Below, in pieces: positions 8,821-17,972 of a DNA stretch of 64,000 nt; within the stretch, counting starts at the first letter, position 1; each line of letters begins with the position of its first letter. The DNA comes from Slackia sp. GTDB taxonomy: Bacteria; Actinomycetota; Coriobacteriia; Anaerosomatales; Anaerosomataceae. Where the stretch lies: the NCBI GenBank assembly GCA_020725885.1, contig DYEA01000007.1:1-64000 (forward strand), given 5' to 3'. Under the pieces are notes generated by a model. It was not told where the DNA came from, made no database searches, and saw nothing but the letters and a program-made list of their open reading frames with translations. The position numbers and the translations under genes were made by a program.

Positions 8821-9700
8821 TGCATGGCTGCAGGATTCGCAAGCGCGTGCTGGGACGCTTCCTGGAACCCCGCCCGTGGCTAGTATCATCACCCCGAGTC
8901 TCAATCAGTGCGCGTATCTTCAAGACGCATTGGAAAGCGTGAGACTTCAACGCGGCGGAGGGTCAGTCGAGCACATCGTAGTCGACGGCGGATCCACAGA
9001 TGGCACCGTTGATCTTCTGCGGAGTAGTTCAGCAACATGGGTCTCGGAGCCCGACGAGGGTCAGTCTGATGCTCTGAACAAGGGGTTTGCGCTTGCCCGT
9101 GGTCAGGTCATCGGTTGGTTGAATGCTGATGAATTCTACCTACCCGGTGCGCTACAAGCGGCAGCTGAGGTTTTCGCCAGGCATCCCGAGGTCGACGTGG
9201 TTTATGGTGATTGTCTTTTCGCGGATGCAGACGGGCGACTGACGCGGCTCAAGGCGGAACATGCGTACTGCAGAGCGCTGCTCGCATACTACGGCTGCTA
9301 CATCCCGACGGCCGCAACGTTCTTCCGTCGACGGTTGCTTGACGCAGGACGATTGTGGGTGTCCGCGGAGTATCACTACCTTATGGATTGGGATCTATTC
9401 CTGCGGCTGGCGCGTGACGGCACGAGAATGATGAGGATTCCGCGGCCACTGGCTGTGTTCCGGTGGACGGCGGAGAACAAGAGCTTGGACGCAGACGCCC
9501 GCTGGCGCGAGCGAAACGCTATCCAAGACTCGTTCGGTGTAGTCCCTCGAAACCGTAGTGCGCGCAAAGTGTGCTATGCGGGGGCTCGCGGCTTCCATCT
9601 CTTGTGGAAGGCACTAAACGGTGCGCTCATAGAGCAGGTGCGGTGGAGCCGACGACGGGGCGAATCGCTGAAATGGTGGATCGAGGACGGCTCTGAGTAG
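8813..9700 (+). CDS. Family 2 glycosyltransferase
   Basis: A 295-residue GT2 enzyme related to the one at 6423. It has SIITPSLNQ, DGGSTDG at 58-64 and a metal-site variant NADE at 104-107 instead of NSDD. GTG 8813 is chosen because GGAGG lies 6 bases upstream; it overlaps the polymerase stop by 8 bases. An in-frame start at 8723 would add 30 non-conserved residues. The two GT2 genes flank the polymerase gene and may be old duplicates with different acceptors. Confidence 0.85.
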   Translation: MGSAWLQDSQARAGTLPGTPPVASIITPSLNQCAYLQDALESVRLQRGGGSVEHIVVDGGSTDGTVDLLRSSSATWVSEPDEGQSDALNKGFALARGQVIGWLNADEFYLPGALQAAAEVFARHPEVDVVYGDCLFADADGRLTRLKAEHAYCRALLAYYGCYIPTAATFFRRRLLDAGRLWVSAEYHYLMDWDLFLRLARDGTRMMRIPRPLAVFRWTAENKSLDADARWRERNAIQDSFGVVPRNRSARKVCYAGARGFHLLWKALNGALIEQVRWSRRRGESLKWWIEDGSE

Positions 9701-9701
9701 G

Positions 9702-11060
9702 ATGGTTCGTGCGAGAAGTGATGGAGCTATCGGCGCGACTCAGGGCTGCATGACGGAGGTGTTCTCAACTCAGCGGCAGCTGCTGCTGCACTGTCTGAAT
9801 GCCCTTGAGGCAGCTGGCGCCACGCCCGTTGTCCTTCACGCCAGGTTCGGCCTACCAAGTCGGATCACAAGTGATGTCGACTTGGTGTGCAACCTCCCGA
9901 GCCTGCAGTGCGCCCGAATCATTGCGGAGTCTGTATCACAGACGAATGCGAGGTTCGTCCAGGCCATCCAGCATGAGCCCACATGGCACTACGCGGTGCT
10001 GGCTCTGGAAGGAGCGTCGCAGCTAGAATTCCTTGCGCTGGACATCGGAAGCGACCTCCGGAGAAGTGGGCTGCAGCTGCTTGACGGCGGCAAGCTCGTG
10101 AGCGATAGGCAGTGGGTTGATGGCATACCAGTGCCGAGCTGGCCTGTGGACGCGGTGGCGTACTTTATCAAGAGAATCGACAAGGCGGATGTGCGCTCTG
10201 ACGATTGGGCCTATCTCTTGGCCGCATACACAGTGGACCCGCAGGGTGTGCGCGTGCTGCTGCGTGAAGCGGTTGGTTCAAGGCTGGCATCGCGTGTGGT
10301 GCAGTCTCTAGGCAAGGGCGCAACTGTGCCTGACGTGCGGTGGAAAGCGGTGCGACGGCGGATTCGGGCGAGAGCCATTGTGGCGAGGCCATGGCGAGCT
10401 ATCAGGGGATGGATTGCAGATGCGGCAAGAGTCGGTCGAAGAGTATTGCAACCCACCGGTATTTGGATTGTGCTGCAGGGGCTGGACGGGGCAGGGAAGA
10501 CGACGGTAGCAGACGCTATCATCGAAAAGGTGTCGTCAGCGTTTCGACGCAGCAGGCACGCCCACATGTTCGGCGACGAGAAGCGGTCGGGCCAAGCGGT
10601 CGCGCCTCGCGTGAAGCGTCCGTATACCCCTGCGATGTCGCTGGTGAAAGCAGCGTACCTCGTGCTTCGGTGGTGGGTCGGCTGGGCCAGAGGGGTGATG
10701 CCCGTCGTCGTTCGTTCTGGCCTGGTCGTAACTGAGCGCTCACCAGTTGATCTTGTGGTCGACCCTCTCCGGTTCCGGTGCTCTGTTCATCCCGTGGTCG
10801 GAGATTGGGTTGCGCGCACATGTCCTCGTGCAGACTTGTACGTCTTGCTGCGAGTGTCACCGGAAGTCGCTGCTCTCAGGAAGAGGGAACTTGCGGTCAC
10901 CGATGCCCGCGTCTTAGCATCACGATACGATGAGGCCGCCATGCGAAGGGACATGCTCGTGGTCGATGCAGAGAGACCGGCGGACGAAGTGGCCGGCGAG
11001 ATTGCTGGCGCCCTGCTCAGAATGATGGAGGCCCGTGCTCTCGCCCGTCTTGGACTATGA
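9702..11060 (+). CDS. Nucleotidyltransferase-like / thymidylate-kinase-like fusion protein
   Basis: A 452-residue two-part protein. The N-terminal half (about 20-180) resembles a nucleotidyltransferase fold, with SRITSDVDLVCN as a possible metal-binding D-x-D. The C-terminal half is a P-loop kinase of the thymidylate kinase superfamily: GLDGAGKT at 260-267 and a TERSPVDLVVDP block similar to the DR[YF] region. It is not housekeeping Tmk, which is about 210 residues and lacks the N-terminal domain. In a glycan locus it may phosphorylate or activate a non-sugar decoration; the substrate is unknown. ATG 9702 has no good ribosome site; ATG 9750 is an alternative. Confidence 0.6.
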   Translation: MVRARSDGAIGATQGCMTEVFSTQRQLLLHCLNALEAAGATPVVLHARFGLPSRITSDVDLVCNLPSLQCARIIAESVSQTNARFVQAIQHEPTWHYAVLALEGASQLEFLALDIGSDLRRSGLQLLDGGKLVSDRQWVDGIPVPSWPVDAVAYFIKRIDKADVRSDDWAYLLAAYTVDPQGVRVLLREAVGSRLASRVVQSLGKGATVPDVRWKAVRRRIRARAIVARPWRAIRGWIADAARVGRRVLQPTGIWIVLQGLDGAGKTTVADAIIEKVSSAFRRSRHAHMFGDEKRSGQAVAPRVKRPYTPAMSLVKAAYLVLRWWVGWARGVMPVVVRSGLVVTERSPVDLVVDPLRFRCSVHPVVGDWVARTCPRADLYVLLRVSPEVAALRKRELAVTDARVLASRYDEAAMRRDMLVVDAERPADEVAGEIAGALLRMMEARALARLGL

Positions 11061-12066
11061 CGACCGGCGCCCAATGGAAACCTCTTCGCGCCTCGTACCG
11101 CTGCCACCGGTCGGTCGTTCTCGTGTGTTGATCTGGGCGGCGACACCCCGCGACAGATACCTTGTCGCACGACATTTCCCAGCCTCGCGGAGTGCCGCAA
11201 GGCTCGTCAAGGCTTTATGCCGTGCCTATGCACCCGTCGGGGTGCCAAGCCAACCTCTGCCTGACCTACTGAAATGCGAAACCGTTGGGCATCGCATCAG
11301 AACAGCAGTCAGGATGGCGGTGCTGATGGACAACTCCAACCGTGGCCGCTTGGTGGTAATCGCTGAGTACCGTGATGGCCGGGGCGTGTGCATCAAGATC
11401 GCGGACATGCCCTTCGACGCTCGCTTGGCCAGAGAGGCTGCCATGATGCGTGCGCTTCCCGATGAGATCTCCCCACGACTGATTGCCTGCCAGCCGGACA
11501 TTGGGAACCGCTCCGTGATCGTGACAGAGCTCGTCCAAGGTGCTTGGTCGAAGCGTTCGCTGATTCCGAACCGCACTGCTGCGAAGGCCTTGTTGGCCAC
11601 CGCGTCCGTGCAGCTTTACCGCGCTGAGGATCACCCATGGATCCGTTCTCTGCTCGATTCCGATAGGTCGGGGGCGGCAAACGCGTTCGTTGGGCGGCTG
11701 CGGGGCTTGAGTTTCCCCACGGTCGTGGCGCATGGCGACTTCGCCCCATGGAATGTCATCGAAACGGCTGATGGCGGCATCCGTCTTATAGACTGGGAGA
11801 GTGGAACACTTGACGGCTTTCCCTTCGTGGACGAGGCGCATTGGGTCTTGCAGGTAGCCGGACTCGTCAAACGATATAGTGCTCAACGATGCATCGATGG
11901 CTTTCTGGCCGTCACAGAGCATTGGAGTGTCGCCGGTCGTGCGCTGCGAGCTCACGAGCGCCTAGCGATACTGGGATTGTCCGCCCTGCACGATAGCCTT
12001 GAGTGTGAAGAACAGCATGCACGTCTAGCTGCCTTGCGATCAGAGGTGGTAGCACGCTGTGGATGA
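11035..12066 (+). CDS. APH/choline-kinase-like phosphotransferase
   Basis: A 343-residue protein of the aminoglycoside phosphotransferase/choline kinase fold. The catalytic loop HGDFAPWN is at 233-240 and the metal-binding IDWE follows at 252-255. The N-terminal lobe is long and atypical. Next to the kinase-like fusion and overlapping it by 26 bases, it probably acts in glycan modification, for example phosphorylating a sugar or an amino-alcohol, rather than in drug resistance; that is inference. GTG 11035 has GGAGG only 3 bases away, so ATG 11074 is a possible start. Confidence 0.65.
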   Translation: MLSPVLDYDDRRPMETSSRLVPLPPVGRSRVLIWAATPRDRYLVARHFPASRSAARLVKALCRAYAPVGVPSQPLPDLLKCETVGHRIRTAVRMAVLMDNSNRGRLVVIAEYRDGRGVCIKIADMPFDARLAREAAMMRALPDEISPRLIACQPDIGNRSVIVTELVQGAWSKRSLIPNRTAAKALLATASVQLYRAEDHPWIRSLLDSDRSGAANAFVGRLRGLSFPTVVAHGDFAPWNVIETADGGIRLIDWESGTLDGFPFVDEAHWVLQVAGLVKRYSAQRCIDGFLAVTEHWSVAGRALRAHERLAILGLSALHDSLECEEQHARLAALRSEVVARCG

Positions 12067-13333
12067 CGATTTGCGTCGTGTCTTGGTGATTGCGTACGCG
12101 TGCGAGCCGAACGTCGGATCTGAGCCTGCAATAGGCTGGAACACGGCGATAGGTCTGTGCAACCGGTTCGAGGTCTGGGTTCTGACGGGCTCCAATAACC
12201 GGTCCGCCATCGAGGCAGCACTGGCCATGGAGCCGGTGCGGCGCCTGCATGTAGCTTACTTCGACCTGCCGCGATGGCTCGCGTTCTGGAAGCGCAGACA
12301 GCGCGGAGTTCAGCTCTACTACTACTTGTGGCAGCTGCTGGCAGCTCGGGTTGTCCGAAGGATCGTAGCCGAGCACGAGATTGATGTCGTGCATCATGCC
12401 ACTTTCGTCAAGTACTGGGCTCCAAGCGCCGGGCGCGTCTCGAAGGTGCCATTCGTGCTCGGCCCGGTAGGAGGCGGCGAGCGTTTGCCGTCGTCGCTGT
12501 GGGCTACGCAGTCGATTCGAAGTCTGCTGTACGAGGTCGCGCGTTTGGTCGCGCAGCGGCTGGGTGAGCTCGATCCTGCTGTCCGGCGCACGGCTCGGTG
12601 TGCGACTATCGCGGTTGCCACGACACAGGACACAGCACAGCGACTCAGTCGCCTTGGGTGCGATAAGGTCCGCGTGATGTCTCAGTGCTCTCTAGCGCAT
12701 GAGGACATGCGGGAATTGGCCCGTATCGAGCGTGTGACCCACGACGGGGCAATCCGATTCTTGGCTGTGGGCCGGCTGATTGGGTTGAAAGGGTATGAGC
12801 TGTTGTTGCGTGCTCTAGCGTGTGCGCAGATTGAACGGCCATGGGAGATCGCGTTTGTAGGCGATGGTCCCCAGCGAGCACGGCTGGAATCGATAGCTAG
12901 GGCGTTCGGGTTGTCAGACCGTGTGCGATTCCTTGGGTGGCTGGAGCGCAAGCGCGTGTTCGAGGAGTATGCACGTGCCGATGTCTTCGTCCATCCATCG
13001 CTTCACGACTCGGGCGGTCAAGCCGTTCTTGAAGCTATGGCCACGGGCTTGCCAGTGGTGGGTTTGCGAACCGGCGGCACGGCCATGCTGGTCGCCGATG
13101 GTGCGGGCGTGCTGGTGGAGCCGTGCGGGCCGGAGGCCACCATCGAGCAACTCGGATTTGCGTGCAAGAGACTCGCCGAAGACGACGCCTATCGTACCTC
13201 ATGCGGCGTCAGGGCTCGCGACGTGGCGCTGAGCGATTTCAGCAGCGACGCCTACAGCGCTAAGCTCGCACAGCTGCTGCTCGAAGCGCTTGAAACAGCG
13301 CCTCCTAACCCTGGTGGTCAGCAGGAGACCTAG
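12059..13333 (+). CDS. Family 4 glycosyltransferase
   Basis: A 424-residue GT-B enzyme. The N-terminal acceptor domain contains GSEPAIGWN. The C-terminal donor domain begins at FLAVGRLIGLKGYELLL and carries FVGDGPQRARLE, VRFLGW and HPSLHDSGGQAVLEAM, the usual GT4 nucleotide-sugar-binding blocks. Donor and linkage are not readable. GTG start overlapping the previous gene by 8 bases, with GAGGTGG upstream. Confidence 0.86.
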   Translation: MDDDLRRVLVIAYACEPNVGSEPAIGWNTAIGLCNRFEVWVLTGSNNRSAIEAALAMEPVRRLHVAYFDLPRWLAFWKRRQRGVQLYYYLWQLLAARVVRRIVAEHEIDVVHHATFVKYWAPSAGRVSKVPFVLGPVGGGERLPSSLWATQSIRSLLYEVARLVAQRLGELDPAVRRTARCATIAVATTQDTAQRLSRLGCDKVRVMSQCSLAHEDMRELARIERVTHDGAIRFLAVGRLIGLKGYELLLRALACAQIERPWEIAFVGDGPQRARLESIARAFGLSDRVRFLGWLERKRVFEEYARADVFVHPSLHDSGGQAVLEAMATGLPVVGLRTGGTAMLVADGAGVLVEPCGPEATIEQLGFACKRLAEDDAYRTSCGVRARDVALSDFSSDAYSAKLAQLLLEALETAPPNPGGQQET

Positions 13334-14520
13334 TGAGAGTGCTGGTCTGCCATAACGAGTATCTCCTGCGCGGCGGCGAAGAGCGCGTCGTTGATACGGA
13401 GTGCGCGCTGTTGCGGGCCTCACGACACGATGTTGTCTCAGTGACTCCTTCGAGCCAAGACTTCTTGGACATGCCGCTACTGGCTCGACTGCGTACTGCG
13501 AGTCTCTTGATGGGGATTGATAGCCGGACCGACGACATGCGCAGGCACCTCAGCGAGCACCAGCCGGATGTCGTCCACTTCCACAACATCATCCCAAGCT
13601 TCGGCCCAAGTGCGATTCGGGCAGCTGGAGATTTTGGCTGTGCGACTGTACGCACGCTTCATAACTACAGGCTGACTTGCCTCGCAGGAACGCACTACCG
13701 GAACGGGTCGGTGTGCGAGTCGTGCTCCTCAAGGACGCGTCGTTCAGGCATCGCTCGCGGGTGTTACCGCGCCTCGCGACTGCAGTCGCTGTCGATGGCT
13801 CGTGTGGTGAGAACGGAATGGCATCTGGCACAGCAACATCACCTCCCCGACGTCTTCGTGTGCTTGACTGAATTCGCTCGGCAGCGCTTCATCACTGCTG
13901 GTCTGCCTTCGGAGCGACTTGTGGTGAAACCGAACAGCGTTGACTACGGCCATCCACTGCCATGGTCTGAGCGCGAAGGCGCGTGCTTCGTTGGAAGATT
14001 GTCCCGCGAAAAGGGCATCTTGGAGTTGGCGCTTACCTGGCCAGAAGGTGGGCCTCCCCTGACGATCGTCGGAGACGGGCCGCTTATGGAACAAGTGCTA
14101 TGCGTTGCCCAGCGCAAAGCGTCTGTGGTCGTTCTCGGACGGAAAGACGCGGCCGGTGTGAGGCAGGCCCTTCGCGGCAGCAGAGTCACGGTTGTGCCGT
14201 CTCTGTCGTATGAAGGACTTCCAACGGTGGCGCTTGAGGCCTTATCGGAAGGGACACCTGTCGTGGCGTTTGACCATGGGTGGTTCAGCGAGTTTCGTGA
14301 GTCGCTTTCCGTCCCGAGCGTCCCGGCGGGCGATGTTCAGACATTGGTTGACGTCGCCGTCGCGACTGAAGGGCTTGCGCGAAATCGGTGGGAGGCCCTG
14401 TCGGTTCGTGCAGTAGACCTTCACGCCGAGCGGTTCAGCCACGAGAAGAACATTCAAGGACTTGCGGCGGTCTACGAGCGCGCGATGGCCTTGCGAGCGA
14501 AGAGGAAGGGTGGCCGGTGA
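13333..14520 (+). CDS. Family 4 glycosyltransferase with Cys-rich insertion
   Basis: A 395-residue GT-B glycosyltransferase. The donor domain shows [21 protein letters not shown] and [22 protein letters not shown]. Between the two domains an insertion contains [18 protein letters not shown] and a further Cys a little later, a pattern seen in some capsule GT4 enzymes and possibly a structural metal site. The start codon GTG shares one base with the preceding stop; GGAG lies 5 bases upstream. Confidence 0.86.
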   Translation: MRVLVCHNEYLLRGGEERVVDTECALLRASRHDVVSVTPSSQDFLDMPLLARLRTASLLMGIDSRTDDMRRHLSEHQPDVVHFHNIIPSFGPSAIRAAGDFGCATVRTLHNYRLTCLAGTHYRNGSVCESCSSRTRRSGIARGCYRASRLQSLSMARVVRTEWHLAQQHHLPDVFVCLTEFARQRFITAGLPSERLVVKPNSVDYGHPLPWSEREGACFVGRLSREKGILELALTWPEGGPPLTIVGDGPLMEQVLCVAQRKASVVVLGRKDAAGVRQALRGSRVTVVPSLSYEGLPTVALEALSEGTPVVAFDHGWFSEFRESLSVPSVPAGDVQTLVDVAVATEGLARNRWEALSVRAVDLHAERFSHEKNIQGLAAVYERAMALRAKRKGGR

Positions 14521-15065
14521 GGGTCGTTCGCCTGGTTTGCTTGGTTCTGTACTACGGCATTGTACAGTTTCTTCCGACGTCGCCGGCACCTGGGTACCGC
14601 GTCGCATACGCACTCCGTCGGATTCTAGTGAAGGGCATTTTCAGGCGGTGTGGACAGGGCGTGGTGGTGAAGTCGAGAGCGTATTTCGGGACCGGCGCCA
14701 ACGTCACGGTCGGTGACCGATCGCAGCTCGGGCGCGGGCTGCGGGCGGATGCCCATCTGACTCTGGGAGATGACGTCGTGATGGGGCCGGACGTGATGAT
14801 CATGTCCTGGACACACGATATCTCACGCACGGACGTACCGATGAACAAGCAAGGAAGCATAGGCCCGAATCCGGTCGTGATCGGCAATGACGTGTGGATT
14901 GGTGCACGGTCGATTCTTCTGCCGGGCATTCGCGTCGGGAATCACGCGGTCATAGGCGCTGGGGCCGTGGTCACAAAGGATGTGCCCGACTATGCGGTGG
15001 TCGGAGGCGTTCCAGCACGAGTGCTGTACTTCAGGGGTTCAAATCTGGACGGTAGGCAAGAATGA
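14517..15065 (+). CDS. Hexapeptide-repeat acyltransferase (WcaF/maa-like)
   Basis: A 182-residue left-handed beta-helix protein. Imperfect hexapeptide repeats run from about residue 50 to 165 ([57 protein letters not shown]). SWTHD near residue 98 supplies the catalytic-type His. It is expected to O-acetylate a sugar of the polysaccharide from acetyl-CoA. GTG 14517 gives a GTGA overlap with the upstream stop and is preceded by GAGGAAGG. Confidence 0.85.
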   Translation: MRVVRLVCLVLYYGIVQFLPTSPAPGYRVAYALRRILVKGIFRRCGQGVVVKSRAYFGTGANVTVGDRSQLGRGLRADAHLTLGDDVVMGPDVMIMSWTHDISRTDVPMNKQGSIGPNPVVIGNDVWIGARSILLPGIRVGNHAVIGAGAVVTKDVPDYAVVGGVPARVLYFRGSNLDGRQE

Positions 15066-15838
15066 ACGATGCAGCCACGCCCAGGTTTACTGTGTCCGGC
15101 ATCCTCATATCTGCCGGTACAGTGCTAGGAGTCACGGCAGCTATTCTCCGTGAATGCGATTCGACTGCCCCACACGCGTATGTGCTGGTCAACGCTCACT
15201 CCTCGATGCTGCGGCACAAGAGTCAACAATATCAGGGAGTGCTCGCAGACATGTCGCGCGTCGTGGGGCTGCCGGACGGCGCTTCAATAACGTACACAGC
15301 CCGTCTGTTAGGCTATGGCGACGTCGGCCGTTGTCCAGGGCCGGACTTGATGGAGGAGATTTCTTCAGCAGCCGCCGGGCAGGGCATTCCGGTTTTCTTG
15401 CTCGGCGGCGGTCCGGGTGTTGCAGACGCTCTTGCTGACGCCTTGCGGGCGCGCCACCCGGGCTTAGTAGTTGCTGGCACGGCCACTCCGCCGTTTGGTG
15501 AGTGGTCCGAGGAGACGAACCGCGCTCTGGTTGAAGCGGTCAAGCAGTCAGGCGCTCGCATCCTCTTCATGGGTGTTTCCGCGCCGAAGCAGGAAATCTG
15601 GGCGTACGAGCACCTGGACGAGCTCGGTATCCCGATCGTGTGCGTTGGCGCTGCGTTCGATTTCCTGTCCGGCCGTAAGCCGCGAGCTCCGAAGTGGATG
15701 CGGAAGATCGGCCTTGAGTGGCTCTTCCGGCTGATCACAGAGCCGAGACGGCTTTGGAAGCGCTACTTGATCGGTAACCTCATCTTTCTGTGGGACGTGA
15801 TTCGCTACGGCCGTCGGCCTGCTCCGCCGCCTGTCTAG
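15062..15838 (+). CDS. WecG/TagA/CpsF-family glycosyltransferase
   Basis: A 258-residue GT26 enzyme. Recognisable pieces are [11 protein letters not shown] near the N-terminus, [33 protein letters not shown] and [20 protein letters not shown], the signature run of the WecG/TagA family. Members usually transfer ManNAc or ManNAcA onto a lipid-linked GlcNAc, which fits the wecB gene at 19546. ATGA overlap with the acetyltransferase. Last gene of the lower-GC block. Confidence 0.93.
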   Translation: MNDAATPRFTVSGILISAGTVLGVTAAILRECDSTAPHAYVLVNAHSSMLRHKSQQYQGVLADMSRVVGLPDGASITYTARLLGYGDVGRCPGPDLMEEISSAAAGQGIPVFLLGGGPGVADALADALRARHPGLVVAGTATPPFGEWSEETNRALVEAVKQSGARILFMGVSAPKQEIWAYEHLDELGIPIVCVGAAFDFLSGRKPRAPKWMRKIGLEWLFRLITEPRRLWKRYLIGNLIFLWDVIRYGRRPAPPPV

Positions 15839-15844
15839 GCGGTC

Positions 15845-15853
15845 TGCTAGGAT
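15845..15853 (+). promoter_or_regulatory. Extended -10 promoter before gmd
   Basis: TGCTAGGAT forms an extended -10 element (TAGGAT at 15848-15853) about 34 bases before the gmd start. No good -35. Confidence 0.35.
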
Positions 15854-15886
15854 TGCTTCGTCTGTATCAAGAGAGGAGCTTCCGCG

Positions 15887-16933
15887 ATGAAACGCGCGCT
15901 GATCACCGGCATCACCGGCCAGGACGGGTCGTTCCTGGCCGAGCTGCTGCTCGAGAAGGGCTACGAGGTTCACGGCATCATCCGCCGCGCCTCGACCTTC
16001 AACACCGACCGGATCGACCACCTCTACCGCGACCCCCACGAGCCGGGTACCCGGCTGTTCCTGCACTACGGCGACCTCACTGACGCCACGGGACTGCGCC
16101 GCATCCTCGAGGAGGTGCACCCCGACGAGGTCTACAACCTGGGCGCGCAGTCGCACGTGAAGGTCTCCTTCGACCAGCCCGAGTACACCGCAGACGTCGT
16201 AGCGACGGGCACGCTGCGCCTCCTTGACGCGCTTCGGGACTACCAGAAGAACTCCGGCGCGCAGGTGCACATGTACCAAGCCGGCTCCTCGGAGATGTTC
16301 GGCGCCGCGACGCCGCCGCAGTCGCTCGCCACGCCGTTCTATCCGCGGAGCCCGTACGCCGTCTCGAAGGTCGCGGCTCACTGGTACTGCGTGAACTACC
16401 GCGAGGCGTACGGCATGTTCATCTGCAACGGCATCCTGTTCAACCACGAGTCCGAGCGGCGCGGCGAGACGTTCGTCACGCGCAAGATCACGCGCGCGGT
16501 GGGCCGCATCAGGCACGGGCTGCAGGACAAGCTCTACCTCGGCAATCTCGACGCGAAGCGCGACTGGGGCTATGCGCCGGACTACGTCGAGGCGATGTGG
16601 CTGATGCTCCAGCAAGACGAGCCGGGCGACTACGTGGTGGCCACCGGCGAGGCGCACTCGGTGCGCGAGTTCTGCGAGGCTGCGTTCGCGGAGGTCGGGC
16701 TCGACTGGCAGGAGTACGTGGAGATCGACCCGCGCTACTTCCGACCGACGGAGGTGGACTACCTGCTCGGCGACGCGAGCGAGACGCGCGAGCGGCTCGG
16801 CTGGGAGCCACGGGTCGGGTTCGACGAGCTTGTGAAGCGCATGGTGGCGCACGACATGGAATTGGCCGCGCAGGAGAAGACGCTTCGCGACGCTGGCCAC
16901 GACGTGGCGCTTCGGGGCGTGTCGCATGGATAG
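15887..16933 (+). CDS. gmd: GDP-mannose 4,6-dehydratase
   Basis: A 348-residue extended short-chain dehydrogenase that makes GDP-4-keto-6-deoxy-mannose, the first step to GDP-L-fucose. It has the NAD(P)-binding [10 protein letters not shown] (9-18), RRAST, the catalytic SSE...YAVSK (Tyr-x3-Lys) and the family block [20 protein letters not shown]. Strong GAGAGGAG site before ATG. Base composition is again very GC-rich, unlike the preceding block. Overlaps fcl by 8 bases. Confidence 0.97.
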   Translation: MKRALITGITGQDGSFLAELLLEKGYEVHGIIRRASTFNTDRIDHLYRDPHEPGTRLFLHYGDLTDATGLRRILEEVHPDEVYNLGAQSHVKVSFDQPEYTADVVATGTLRLLDALRDYQKNSGAQVHMYQAGSSEMFGAATPPQSLATPFYPRSPYAVSKVAAHWYCVNYREAYGMFICNGILFNHESERRGETFVTRKITRAVGRIRHGLQDKLYLGNLDAKRDWGYAPDYVEAMWLMLQQDEPGDYVVATGEAHSVREFCEAAFAEVGLDWQEYVEIDPRYFRPTEVDYLLGDASETRERLGWEPRVGFDELVKRMVAHDMELAAQEKTLRDAGHDVALRGVSHG

Positions 16934-17858
16934 GGACGCGCGCATCTACGTCGCCGGGCATCGCGGGCTGGTCGGCAGCGCGATTCTCCGGCGGCTCGAG
17001 ACGGGCGGCTTCAGCAACCTGATCGTCCGCACGCACGACGAGCTCGACCTGACGCGCCAGGCAGACGTTGAGGCGTTCTTCGAGCAGGAGCGGCCGGAGT
17101 ACGTGTTCCTGGCCGCCGCGAAGGTGGGCGGCATCCTCGCGAACGCCACCTACCCGGCCGATTTCATCCGCGTGAACCTGCAGATCCAGACCAACGTCAT
17201 CGACGCGGCCTACCGCTTCGGCGCGAAGAAGCTCCTGTTCTTGGGCTCGAGCTGCATCTACCCGAAGTTCGCCCCGCAGCCGATGAAGGAAGAGCACCTG
17301 CTCACCGGGCCGCTCGAGCCGACGAACGAACCGTACGCGGTGGCGAAAATCGCCGGCATCGTGATGGTGCGTTCGTACAGGCGGCAGTACGGCTTCAACG
17401 GCATCTCGCTCATGCCGACGAACCTGTACGGCCCCGGCGACAACTTCGACCTTACGACCTCGCACGTTCTGCCCGCGATGATCCGCAAGTTCCACGAGGC
17501 GAAGGTGGCGGGCGCGCCGTCGGTGACGCTGTGGGGCACCGGCTCGCCGAGGCGCGAGTTCCTGCACGTGGACGACTTGGCGGACGCGGCCGTGTTCCTG
17601 ATGGAGCGCTACGACGGCGAGGACATCCTGAACGTCGGCGTGGGGGAGGACGTGACGATCGCCGAGCTGGCGGAGATCGTGCGCGACGTCGTGGGGTACG
17701 AAGGCGAAATCGAGTGGGATACCTCGAAGCCCGACGGCACGCCGCGCAAACTGCTCGACGTGTCGCGCCTGCACGCGCTCGGGTGGCGCGCGCGCATCGG
17801 GCTGCGCGAGGGCATCGAGCAGACCTACCGCTGGTACTGCGAGAACGCGGCGTGCTGA
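16926..17858 (+). CDS. fcl: GDP-L-fucose synthase
   Basis: A 310-residue epimerase/reductase turning the Gmd product into GDP-L-fucose. Visible are [10 protein letters not shown] near the N-terminus, the family's [12 protein letters not shown], the [19 protein letters not shown] segment, the catalytic YAVAKIAG (Tyr-x3-Lys) and LYGPGDNFD. Length matches the family. Translationally coupled to gmd. Together they indicate a fucose-containing or 6-deoxyhexose-containing surface glycan. Confidence 0.96.
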   Translation: MDRDARIYVAGHRGLVGSAILRRLETGGFSNLIVRTHDELDLTRQADVEAFFEQERPEYVFLAAAKVGGILANATYPADFIRVNLQIQTNVIDAAYRFGAKKLLFLGSSCIYPKFAPQPMKEEHLLTGPLEPTNEPYAVAKIAGIVMVRSYRRQYGFNGISLMPTNLYGPGDNFDLTTSHVLPAMIRKFHEAKVAGAPSVTLWGTGSPRREFLHVDDLADAAVFLMERYDGEDILNVGVGEDVTIAELAEIVRDVVGYEGEIEWDTSKPDGTPRKLLDVSRLHALGWRARIGLREGIEQTYRWYCENAAC

Positions 17859-17932
17859 GCGCGCTCAGGGCGTCTCGTCCACGCGCGCGAAGGCGGCGAG
17901 GCCGTGCCCGGCCTGTGCGTGTCAGCCGCATC

Positions 17933-17941
17933 TGGTATCTT
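17933..17941 (+). promoter_or_regulatory. Extended -10 promoter before the glycosylphosphotransferase gene
   Basis: TGGTATCTT fits an extended -10 (TATCTT at 17936-17941), 31 bases before the start codon, in a 114-base gap. Similar in form to the elements at 2181 and 24597. Confidence 0.4.
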
Positions 17942-17972
17942 CTTCAATCGAGGGACTCGGTGAGGGAGATGG

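Noticed and set aside
9702-11060. Housekeeping thymidylate kinase
   Set aside because: The P-loop half has an extra 230-residue N-terminal domain and lacks a typical Tmk lid; the context is polysaccharide synthesis.
11035-12066. Aminoglycoside resistance gene
   Set aside because: Only the general APH fold is shared; the N-terminal lobe and the glycan-locus context do not fit a resistance enzyme.
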